A stretch of DNA of 45,166 nucleotides from JAJFTV01 sp964532655 (lineage in GTDB: Bacteria > Chloroflexota > Anaerolineae > Anaerolineales > Anaerolineaceae): positions 1 through 45,166 of the forward strand of contig CAZHMZ010000010.1 in the NCBI GenBank assembly GCA_964532655.1, given 5' to 3'. The translations under genes were made by a program, and so were the position numbers. The notes below the pieces were generated by a model, which did not search any database, was not told the origin of the DNA, and worked only from the letters and a program-made list of their open reading frames with translations. This document shows positions 7,876 to 15,851 of the stretch, piece by piece (within the stretch, counting starts at the first letter, position 1; the number at the start of each line of letters is the position of its first letter).

Positions 7876-8978
7876 CAATTCCATTGGTCAACTTACACAA
7901 ACAATATGATCCCCTGAAAGAACAAATTTTCGCCGGTATTGAGGGTGTATTGGATAGCATGCAGCTTTTCCTTGGGGAGAATGTTCGGACGCTTGAGAGT
8001 GAATTTTCAAAATTCTGCGAGGCAAAATACGGCGCAGGCATCAGCGATGGTACGGCCTCTCTGCACATCATTTTACGAGCACTTGGCATTGGTCCGGGCG
8101 ATGAGGTGATCACTACCGCGAATACATTTATCGCCACGGCTGAGGCGATTGCCCTGGCCGGAGCCAAACCGGTATTTGTTGATATTGACCCGCAGACCTA
8201 TTTGATGGATGTGTCTCAAGTTCGAGAGTTAATCACGCCCAATACAAAAGCGATTTTGCCGGTGCATCTTTATGGGCAGATGGCGGACATGGATCCCTTG
8301 CTGGATCTGGCTGAACAGTATGGTTTACAGGTGATTGAAGATGCCTGCCAGGCGCACGGCGCCGAATACAAAGGCCGAAAAGCCGGCAGTGTGGGGAAAG
8401 CGGCTGCCTTCAGTTTTTATTTTTCAAAAAATCTGGGCGCGTATGGCGAAGGCGGATTCATCACCACCAATGATCCCGAAGTTTATAAAAAAGTAGCCAT
8501 GCTTCGCGATCACGGCTCCGAAAAGCGCTATTACCATGACTTAATCGGCATGAATGCACGGCCGGATGAAATTCAGGCGGTGGTTTTGCTGGCAAAGCTG
8601 CCTCACCTGGCTGAATGGAACCGGCTGCGTCGCGAACATGCCCACCTGTATACCGATTTACTGAAGGATACGCCTGTAATTACGCCTTTTGAACGCCCGG
8701 AGAACACCTGTGTGTATCATTTATATGTGATCCAGGCGCCCAGGCGCGATGAACTGCAAGCCTGGCTCAAGAGTAAGGGCATTTTCACCGGCATACATTA
8801 CCCCGTGCCCATCCATCTTCAAAAGGCATTCGCACATTTAGGGTACAGAGAAGGCATGTTGCCTGTCACCGAAAAGGCGGTTGGGAGCATCCTTTCACTT
8901 CCCATGTTCGCCGAACTCACCGACGATGAAATCATGGCCGTCGCGGAGGCGATTAAGGAATTTTACAGCGCCGGATAA
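7872..8978 (+). CDS. DegT/DnrJ/EryC1-type sugar aminotransferase (WlbE/WbpE-like)
   Basis: This 368-aa PLP enzyme transfers an amino group, usually from glutamate, to a keto-sugar nucleotide. The N-terminus PLVNLHKQYDPLKEQI is the family hallmark. The substrate-binding block is GTASLHIILRALGIGPGDEV, the PLP aspartate lies in VIEDACQAHGAEY, and the catalytic lysine is K186 in FSKNLGAYGEGG. The RDHG and MNARPDEIQAVVL blocks follow. Its ATG overlaps the preceding stop by 4 nt. With the dehydrogenase and acetyltransferase it should supply a 3-acetamido (or 2,3-diacetamido) sugar nucleotide for the repeat unit. Confidence 0.92.
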   Translation: MTIPLVNLHKQYDPLKEQIFAGIEGVLDSMQLFLGENVRTLESEFSKFCEAKYGAGISDGTASLHIILRALGIGPGDEVITTANTFIATAEAIALAGAKPVFVDIDPQTYLMDVSQVRELITPNTKAILPVHLYGQMADMDPLLDLAEQYGLQVIEDACQAHGAEYKGRKAGSVGKAAAFSFYFSKNLGAYGEGGFITTNDPEVYKKVAMLRDHGSEKRYYHDLIGMNARPDEIQAVVLLAKLPHLAEWNRLRREHAHLYTDLLKDTPVITPFERPENTCVYHLYVIQAPRRDELQAWLKSKGIFTGIHYPVPIHLQKAFAHLGYREGMLPVTEKAVGSILSLPMFAELTDDEIMAVAEAIKEFYSAG

Positions 8979-9104
8979 ACTACAGCTTCGGCTGGCTTTG
9001 TACAAAAATCCGCTTCACAGATTCTGTGCCCTTCAGGCGAAGTGAAACGGATTTTAAGGCATTTTTACCAGAAACACACGGCAGCGATTGAAGGGTTGGC
9101 TGAA

Positions 9105-10385
9105 ATGGATGAAACGGAAATCGCCTACATTCTTCTTCGATTTCCCAGTGTGACGGAAACATTTGTGGCGGAGGAAATTCGAAGAATTATAGGCCTGGGA
9201 CGGCAGGTGACCATTTATTCATTGTTGCCACCAAAACCGGGACCTGTTCATCCCGTATCTGCAGAACTGCAACCCGTTGTGCGCTATGCACCGGCATTGT
9301 ACGCGCCGGCGCTTTGGCTGGCGCAGCTCAAATCCATGTTCAGACAGCCCAAAACTTACTTTCGCTTGATAAGAACCCTGTCGATCCAGCGGTCCTTTTC
9401 TATTTCTATCTATCTGAAAAGACTGGTCATCTTTCTAAAGAGCGTCTGGCTGGCGGAGGTGATGCGGAAACGTCAGATCCAGTCCATCCATACGCATTTT
9501 GCCTGGCTTTCAGCGGTATCGGCTGCCATTATAAGCGCATTGATCCACCGTCCCTATACCCTCACAACGCATGCCTTTGATATCTATTCAAGCAAAAGCG
9601 ATCTGTTCCACTGGACTACAGATGCCGCTGACAGGCTGATCACAATCTCTGACTACAACAAACGAGCCATGCTCGAAAAGAATCCTTCCCTGACAGCCTC
9701 TAAAATCCATGTCATCCGCTGCGGGGTGGATCTGGATGCCTTCAGGCTGGTGCCTGACCGGTGTATTGGTGAAACAATCCAGCTCACATCGGTTGGCAGC
9801 CTGATCGAAAAAAAGGGACATACCCTCCTGATTCAGGCATGCAAGGAGTTGAAAACCCGGGGCATCAGGTTTCATTGCGTCATCATCGGCGAAGGCTCGC
9901 TGGAGCCTTCGTTGCGGGCATTAATCCAGGAGTTGGACGTACAGGATGAGGTTGTTTTGGTCGGGCGTCAAACGCAAACCTGGGTTCGTGAGCGGCTTGG
10001 TCAAACGGATATTTTTGTTTTAGCCTGCGTGGTTACACAAGACGGTGACCGTGACGGCATTCCAGTCGCGATTATGGAAGCCATGGCGATGGGTGTGCCC
10101 GTGATTTCCACACCGGTTACAGGCATTCCCGAATTGATCCAGCATGATACGACCGGTTTGTTAACCCCGGAACAAGACGCCCGCCAGTTGGCAGAGGCAA
10201 TCCTGCGATTGGCTCAGGACCAATCACTTCGCGAAAAACTCTCTCGTCAGGGAAGAAAAATGATTGAGCAGAATTACGATATCCAAAAAAATGTGAACCA
10301 ACTTTTGGCTGTATTTCAGCAGTTGGGAGAACGGCGAGAAAAAGGTGCATCCGGCCTTGTTGAACGAAAGGCAGACATAACTTGA
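9105..10385 (+). CDS. GT4-family glycosyltransferase (WcaL/colanic-acid type)
   Basis: This GT-B fold retaining glycosyltransferase has 426 aa from ATG 9105, which has GAAGGG about 9 nt upstream. An upstream GTG at 9042 would add 21 residues but lacks a ribosome-binding site. The N-terminus IAYILLRFPSVTETFVAEEI is the motif of the WcaL-like group. IHTHFAWLSA and LTTHAFDIY follow, and the C-terminal donor site is IPVAIMEAMAMGVPVISTPV with the E-x7-E pattern (MEAMAMGVPV...GIPE). A donor-pocket segment LTSVGSLIEKKGH precedes it. It acts on the cytoplasmic face of the membrane on the lipid-linked repeat unit. Donor and acceptor sugars cannot be read from the sequence. Confidence 0.9.
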   Translation: MDETEIAYILLRFPSVTETFVAEEIRRIIGLGRQVTIYSLLPPKPGPVHPVSAELQPVVRYAPALYAPALWLAQLKSMFRQPKTYFRLIRTLSIQRSFSISIYLKRLVIFLKSVWLAEVMRKRQIQSIHTHFAWLSAVSAAIISALIHRPYTLTTHAFDIYSSKSDLFHWTTDAADRLITISDYNKRAMLEKNPSLTASKIHVIRCGVDLDAFRLVPDRCIGETIQLTSVGSLIEKKGHTLLIQACKELKTRGIRFHCVIIGEGSLEPSLRALIQELDVQDEVVLVGRQTQTWVRERLGQTDIFVLACVVTQDGDRDGIPVAIMEAMAMGVPVISTPVTGIPELIQHDTTGLLTPEQDARQLAEAILRLAQDQSLREKLSRQGRKMIEQNYDIQKNVNQLLAVFQQLGERREKGASGLVERKADIT

Positions 10386-11791
10386 CCCCGTATAACTTTC
10401 TTATTCGGCTGAAGAATGATACCCACGCCCGCTGGATTCTGCTGATAATCGGGGTCATCTTTGTTTCCAGTATTCTGTTCGGAATGAGCGTGCGCTTCCT
10501 GCCGGTGGATTATATGGTTCTCTTGATTGGTGGGCTGATCTTTACCTACCTGGTTTTTTTCAAGATCGAGTTTGCCATCATCGCAGCTTTATTTATTCAA
10601 AATCAACTGTCAAGGTTCAACTATATGGGGCAGGGAACACCTTACCACCCCAACGGTTTGATGGGTGTGATGCTTGTGGCTGGTGCGGTGATCTATTTTC
10701 TGTTTACCAGGATTGATGTTTCGCGATTTCGCGCCATGGGCGGATTTGCCGGCTTTTTTCTCGTCGCCATCATTTCCGTGATGGTGACCTTCTTTGTCAA
10801 TAAACCTCACTTTATGGATGGTTTTACCATATTGCTGCGCCTGGCTGCCGCATTTGCCATCTATGCGGTATTAATCCATAAACTGGATTCGATTTCGAAA
10901 ATCAAATGGGTTATCGCCGCCGTGCTGGCTGCTCAGATACTACCGGTGATCAATGGCCTGTTGTTGTATGCCGGCACCACTGGCCTTACATTCACAGATG
11001 AAACCATGCGTCTCGGCAATTCGGGTATGGGTGTATATCTGTCGGAGGTCACCATTTTCTGTCTAATCTTTTTCCTGGACAGCAAAAAACTGCTTCCCCG
11101 TCTGCTATTTGGCGGGTTGACCGCTTTGTTTGGCGCGGGTTTGTTTTATAGCTTTGGGCGTTCAGGCTGGATTGGTTTCGTGTTTGCCCTGGCCATCCTG
11201 GGGCTGCTCCAGCGCCGCTGGATTCTGTTGATCCTGCCTATCCTTTTGGTTCTGGCGGTTTTGCTGGTTCCGGGCATCAGCCAGCGTTTTTCCGATGTTA
11301 TGTCTGACAGCCAGGCCGGCGGAGGAACAAACACATTTCTGGGCCGCGTAGGCTACTGGCAGGCTGCTCTTGAGGTGTACAAGACTCACCTCATGGGTGT
11401 GGGTTTTGGAATTGGCAGCTATTACGTAGGCGAATACGTCGGTACCGGCTCACACATGGTCCATAATGATTACATTTCTGTGCTGCTCGAAACAGGATTC
11501 GCAGGATTGATTCTTTTCCTGATCTGGCAGGCGCAATGGCTGACGTCGCTTTACAATGATTTCAGGCAGGCTGAAAGAAGTTTTGAAACCACATTTTCGA
11601 TGGCTATCCTCGCCCTGTTCTCCGCCTCGTTAATCATGCGGATCACTGACAATATCGTGTTGGATTCGTATGACATGTATCCTTTATGCGCGCTGGTTGC
11701 CTCCGTTTTGGCCATTCCGCGTATCCGTGCTGAACAGGCATCCAAAACGGATCAGGCAGTTTCATCTGTGGCAGGAGAGCTCCAGCCATGA
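10382..11791 (+). CDS. O-antigen ligase/polymerase-like integral membrane protein (Wzy candidate)
   Basis: This is a 469-aa polytopic protein with about 11-12 hydrophobic helices. The large loop between late helices holds GRVGYWQAALEVYKTHLMGVG and SHMVHNDYISVLLETGFAGL, which is the Wzy_C/O-antigen ligase signature (HN-x-Y-x5-E-x-G). A TTG start at 10382 overlaps the previous stop by 4 nt, with GAAAGG upstream; no ATG is close. Because the locus also has Wzx and Wzz, the most likely job is polymerisation of flipped repeat units outside the membrane. Ligation to another acceptor is the alternative. Confidence 0.85.
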   Translation: MTPYNFLIRLKNDTHARWILLIIGVIFVSSILFGMSVRFLPVDYMVLLIGGLIFTYLVFFKIEFAIIAALFIQNQLSRFNYMGQGTPYHPNGLMGVMLVAGAVIYFLFTRIDVSRFRAMGGFAGFFLVAIISVMVTFFVNKPHFMDGFTILLRLAAAFAIYAVLIHKLDSISKIKWVIAAVLAAQILPVINGLLLYAGTTGLTFTDETMRLGNSGMGVYLSEVTIFCLIFFLDSKKLLPRLLFGGLTALFGAGLFYSFGRSGWIGFVFALAILGLLQRRWILLILPILLVLAVLLVPGISQRFSDVMSDSQAGGGTNTFLGRVGYWQAALEVYKTHLMGVGFGIGSYYVGEYVGTGSHMVHNDYISVLLETGFAGLILFLIWQAQWLTSLYNDFRQAERSFETTFSMAILALFSASLIMRITDNIVLDSYDMYPLCALVASVLAIPRIRAEQASKTDQAVSSVAGELQP

Positions 11792-13335
11792 ACAGCCCGC
11801 AATCGCCGGTACAGAATGATCCTGATGGCGCCCCATCTGAAACGCCTGCAAAAAGTGATATTTTGGTCGTAGCGCAGGGGGGCGGAACGGCATTCATCAG
11901 CACCGTCGCTACTCGCATATTGAGCTATGTTTACAGCCTGGCATTGATCAAAGTGCTGGGCGCAGAAGATTTTGGCCAATTCTCTTTAGCCCTGGCTTCG
12001 GTGCTATTTTTTGGAACGTTGGCAAGCATTGGTTTGCCGCAGGGTATCGTTCGTTTTGGAGTCATTCGCGATCCGTCAAACCCGAGAGCAGGCGTGCATC
12101 AAACCACGCTGACCGCCATACGGATGGCCCTGCCGGTCAGTGTTCTGTTCACCCTGGTTGTCATCCTGTCAGCCAATCTGATCGCACAGGGCTTGTTCCA
12201 CAAGCCGGATCTCTACGGCATGATTTACATCTTCGCCATCAGTATCCCGTTTATGTCGATGCAAGCCATCCTGTTGGCGTCAACTCGCGCCTTAAAAGTG
12301 ATTCGCTATTCGGCTATCGTGTGGATCATTCAACCTCTGCTGGCACTCCTGCTGGGGCTGTTTCTGGTGCTACGGGGTTACGGTGTAAACGCCGCAGCCC
12401 TGGCGTACGTGGTCTCGTTTGTTTGCGGGTCTTTTCTGGCGCTCTTCTTTTATTTGCGCGTGATTCCCCTGGCAGACAGAAGAGGCAGGGCTTTTCCGGC
12501 GGGTCAGATGTTGAAATTCTCTATCCCGTTATCGCTGACAGAGTGGATGCACTTCGCAAATGAACGCACCGAAATTTACTTTTTGGGTCTCCTTTCCAGC
12601 GCGGTCAATATCAGCATCTATAAAATTGCCTGGAGCCTGGCGGGTTTCGAGACGATGCTGCGCCTGTCATTGGAACAGATATTGGCTCCATTCAGCTCTG
12701 ATCTCAGTCATCGCAAGGAAACAAAACAGTTGGAGCGGCTATATAAAGCCGTAACCAAGTGGGGTTTAACCATCGCAGTCATGCTGTTTGTGATCTATGT
12801 GCTGTTTGGTAAAGAAATCATGTTCATCTTCGACCCCGAGTTGGCTGCCGGTACCTGGGTATTAATTGCGCTGGCGTTGGCCCAATTGATTAATGAGTTT
12901 ACCGGACCCTGCAATACCTTATTAATCATGTCGGGTCGTTCTGATCTGACCCTGATGAACACAATCATTTTGTTTGCTTCCAGCATTGCTCTCGACTGGG
13001 CGTTGATACCTCGTTACGGCTTGTTAGGCGCGGCGATTGCCGGGGCGGTATCCGTCATCTTCATCAATATTTTGCGCGTGGTTGAGGTTTGGTGGACCCT
13101 GAAAATTCACCCCTGGAAGTGGAGCCTTTGGAAACCTGTTCTATCGGGCATTATCGCGGGCGGCATTGTTTGGGCATTGCGGCAGGCTGGTCTTTCCGGG
13201 TCACTGGTGGTGGAATTGCTCATGATATTCGTTTTTTGCGGCGTGTATTTCTTTATCAATGTATTGCTGAAACTCGATCCTGATGATTTAACTGTGCTCT
13301 CGTATTTTCGTAAGAAGCTTACGGTGATGAAGTAA
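11788..13335 (+). CDS. Wzx-type polysaccharide flippase
   Basis: This 515-aa MOP-superfamily exporter has about 14 hydrophobic segments. Its soluble N-terminus is about 30 residues long and rich in P and D (NSPQSPVQNDPDGAPSE). TM1 begins GGGTAFISTVATRILSYVYS, then the typical GAEDFGQFSLALA follows. The middle contains PLSLTEWMHFANERTEIYFLG, as in oligosaccharide flippases. Its ATG overlaps the previous stop by 4 nt. It should move undecaprenyl-PP-linked repeat units across the membrane for the polymerase encoded just upstream. Confidence 0.9.
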   Translation: MNSPQSPVQNDPDGAPSETPAKSDILVVAQGGGTAFISTVATRILSYVYSLALIKVLGAEDFGQFSLALASVLFFGTLASIGLPQGIVRFGVIRDPSNPRAGVHQTTLTAIRMALPVSVLFTLVVILSANLIAQGLFHKPDLYGMIYIFAISIPFMSMQAILLASTRALKVIRYSAIVWIIQPLLALLLGLFLVLRGYGVNAAALAYVVSFVCGSFLALFFYLRVIPLADRRGRAFPAGQMLKFSIPLSLTEWMHFANERTEIYFLGLLSSAVNISIYKIAWSLAGFETMLRLSLEQILAPFSSDLSHRKETKQLERLYKAVTKWGLTIAVMLFVIYVLFGKEIMFIFDPELAAGTWVLIALALAQLINEFTGPCNTLLIMSGRSDLTLMNTIILFASSIALDWALIPRYGLLGAAIAGAVSVIFINILRVVEVWWTLKIHPWKWSLWKPVLSGIIAGGIVWALRQAGLSGSLVVELLMIFVFCGVYFFINVLLKLDPDDLTVLSYFRKKLTVMK

Positions 13336-13358
13336 AGATTGATGAGGGGTGAATTCTT

Positions 13359-14609
13359 ATGCGACCTGTTTTAACATTTTTCTTTGACGCGCTGAAACCT
13401 GAAAGCCTGCAGTATATGCCATTCCTGGACTCTTTTCAGCATAAACGACGTATGAAGTCTGAATTGGGCTATTCGGTTACCTGTCATCCCTCCATGTACA
13501 GCGGGGTGTATCCCAACAAACATCTGCAATGGTTTGTTTGGAAGTACTCACCTCAAACCTCGCCCTTTGGATGGGCGCGGATTTTCAAATACCTGAGCTT
13601 ACTGGATCAACTGCCCACCCGCTATTTTTTGCATAAATACACTCGCATGTATCGCAGGCAGAACACATCCTGGTTTGGCGTACCCCTTATGTGGAATGAG
13701 CCGATGAGATACTGGCCGTTGTTTGATGTGGTCGAGAATCGCACCTGGCACGAACCGGGATATTTGCAGAAATATCCAACCATTTTTGACATCCTGCGTT
13801 CGCATCAGGTGGAATTTGAAGTGGTGGGAATGACGCGGGGAGGCGGGGATGAGTTTGCGCAAATTGGCGGGCATCAATTCACCGACATACGCCCTTGGAC
13901 GTATTTTTTCCTGGGCAGCATCGACAGTTTCTCTCACCGTTATGGGCAGCATTCCTCCATAACGATCGAGCGAATGGGCCAGTTGGACCGGTTGGTGGAA
14001 GCCAAATATCTGGAATACAGTAAACGGGTCTCCGATTTCGATCTGGTCATTTTCTCCGATCATGGCCATATAGCCACTGAAAAACGGGTTGATATTCAAA
14101 GACACTTCAGAAAGCATGGCTATTCCATCCACAAATTTATCAATCTGGTAGATGCCAATTATGTCCGTTTCTGGTTTCGAAACGATAAAGAACGCGCCAT
14201 TGTGGAGCACATTCTAGATGACCTCGAACCCGGCTTTATCTTGCAAAGTGAACACCTGCGCCGTTACCATGTCGAGATGCCCGATCAAAGATACGGGGAT
14301 CTGATTTACTATCTGGATCGGCCGGCCGTATTCTCAAAAACCATCTGGGGCTTCAGCCGAAAACAACAGTCAATGCACGGATATCTCCCTGATTACCCAG
14401 ATTCGGATGGCGTGTTGATTACCCGGCGAGCAGTACAGGAAGGCAGCCATGTGGAGCTGGTTGATATCCTTCCGACCCTGTTGACCTCATTGGGTCTGCC
14501 GGTGCCTGGTTACGTGGATGGAAAAGTTTTGTGGAAAGAGCAGGATACGATGACAAACGGTGAAATACTGCCTGGGCGGTCAGGGGAATGGGAACCTACA
14601 CAGCCCTAG
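13359..14609 (+). CDS. alkaline-phosphatase-superfamily phosphodiesterase/nucleotide pyrophosphatase-like protein
   Basis: This 416-aa protein has the metal sites of the type I phosphodiesterase/nucleotide pyrophosphatase branch: an aspartate in LTFFFDALKPES (D10), the nucleophile region YSVTCHPSMYSGVYPNKH (T41 as the likely nucleophile), a histidine in IDSFSHRYG, the metal pair in IFSDHGHIA (D234, H235) and a late VDILPTLLTSLGLPVP block that resembles sulfatase and phosphomutase ends. There is no signal peptide, so it appears cytoplasmic. It overlaps the next gene by 22 nt and follows wzx by 23 bp. The substrate is unknown; removal or transfer of a phospho-substituent on a sugar nucleotide or lipid carrier would fit. 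GGGG lies about 11 nt before the ATG. Confidence 0.8.
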   Translation: MRPVLTFFFDALKPESLQYMPFLDSFQHKRRMKSELGYSVTCHPSMYSGVYPNKHLQWFVWKYSPQTSPFGWARIFKYLSLLDQLPTRYFLHKYTRMYRRQNTSWFGVPLMWNEPMRYWPLFDVVENRTWHEPGYLQKYPTIFDILRSHQVEFEVVGMTRGGGDEFAQIGGHQFTDIRPWTYFFLGSIDSFSHRYGQHSSITIERMGQLDRLVEAKYLEYSKRVSDFDLVIFSDHGHIATEKRVDIQRHFRKHGYSIHKFINLVDANYVRFWFRNDKERAIVEHILDDLEPGFILQSEHLRRYHVEMPDQRYGDLIYYLDRPAVFSKTIWGFSRKQQSMHGYLPDYPDSDGVLITRRAVQEGSHVELVDILPTLLTSLGLPVPGYVDGKVLWKEQDTMTNGEILPGRSGEWEPTQP

Positions 14610-15787
14610 AAGATCCACTCGTCGATCAAACGATCGAAAAACACATGCGCCGCATTGTGGAATCGATTGTTGCCCGAATGCCGCCGCAAACCATTGCGCT
14701 GCGCGGCAGTTTTGGCCGCGGCGAGGGCAGCGTGATGCCACGCGACGGCAGTCTGTACTTTTTGAGTGATTATGAAATTGACGTTGCCACACCATCGCCA
14801 TTTTATCGGTCGGTATTTTCTGAGCTGTCTAAAGAAATGACGGAGCAATTGGGTGTACAAACCGGCATCCGTTGGATGCGCCCAGATTGTCTGGTTAAAG
14901 ATCGTATCGGTCCGTTCCCCATCAAAAGGGAGGCCATCACCATTTCACTGTATGAGTTCCGATACGGATCACACGTGCTGTTTGGCGATGATTTTATATC
15001 CAATGGCCCGGTGATCGATCCCCGCCATATCCGGCTGGAGAGCGGATTTCAACTGCTGCTGAATCGCATGGCTGAATCACTGTCGTATATGTCTCTTGAT
15101 GATGATTATCAAGATAAAAGTCTGGTGACTTACCATTGGATCAATAAGACCATTCTGGCTTGCGCGGAAGCGCTATTGCTGTTGTGGGAGAGCTACCATT
15201 ACTCGTACCTTGAGCGCGGCGCGCGATTTGCCGCGCTGGCACAGACCAGGTTGGGATTTATGCAAAATCATGCCGCGCTCTTTGCGGAGTTAATCAAACG
15301 GGCAACCGAGTGGAAGCTTCGCCCCGCGGCAAACCTCTACAGGGATAGCGTTCGTGAAAGCTGGGAGCAGATCATCCCGATCTGCAGCGCGGTATTCAAG
15401 CATTTGTCAGAGCAGGGAATGAAAATCTCCTTTGATGATTACCCTGAGTTTCCACGGCTGTATCTGCAAAAAACAGCCGGTTCGGCGGGTTTTCGATCCA
15501 CTGTTCTGCGTCTGCCCAGAAAGATACTGGAGGCATACCGGGCTTTTGGTGCGCATGGTTCAATGCGCAGTCTGTCTTTAAGTTACTTGGCTTCGGATAT
15601 CGTCTATTCAGCCGTTCCCTTGTTGTTTTTAAGTTATGGAGCAGAACCACAGGTTGAGTATTTACACGAAGCCCGCGCCCAACTGGCGAAGCTCGGAGAG
15701 TTGGATCAGCCGCGTGAAGATGTATCGGAAGAATGGGATTATTTGCGAAAAACGTTGTTTGTTTTTTGGAAAATGTATTGTTATTAG
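14588..15787 (+). CDS. nucleotidyltransferase-fold protein of unknown substrate
   Basis: This 399-aa protein has an N-terminal polymerase-beta-type nucleotidyltransferase signature: LRGSFGRGEG (G40-S41, R44-G45-E46) followed by SDYEIDVAT with acidic residues D61, E63 and D65 in the metal-binding positions. The remaining 300 residues are mostly helical, with no family I recognise and no signal peptide; one C-terminal stretch (YSAVPLLFLSYG) is hydrophobic. It starts inside the preceding phosphodiesterase gene, with AGGGGA immediately before the ATG, so translation is probably coupled. Transfer of NMP to a sugar, lipid or protein is possible, and the overlap with a phosphodiesterase suggests an add/remove pair. 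That pairing is my inference. Confidence 0.7.
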   Translation: MGTYTALEDPLVDQTIEKHMRRIVESIVARMPPQTIALRGSFGRGEGSVMPRDGSLYFLSDYEIDVATPSPFYRSVFSELSKEMTEQLGVQTGIRWMRPDCLVKDRIGPFPIKREAITISLYEFRYGSHVLFGDDFISNGPVIDPRHIRLESGFQLLLNRMAESLSYMSLDDDYQDKSLVTYHWINKTILACAEALLLLWESYHYSYLERGARFAALAQTRLGFMQNHAALFAELIKRATEWKLRPAANLYRDSVRESWEQIIPICSAVFKHLSEQGMKISFDDYPEFPRLYLQKTAGSAGFRSTVLRLPRKILEAYRAFGAHGSMRSLSLSYLASDIVYSAVPLLFLSYGAEPQVEYLHEARAQLAKLGELDQPREDVSEEWDYLRKTLFVFWKMYCY

Positions 15788-15851
15788 CGTATTCGCTTGT
15801 CGAATCATCCATTCAACCTGCTGAACAGGTTGATGGAACACAGGAGAATTT

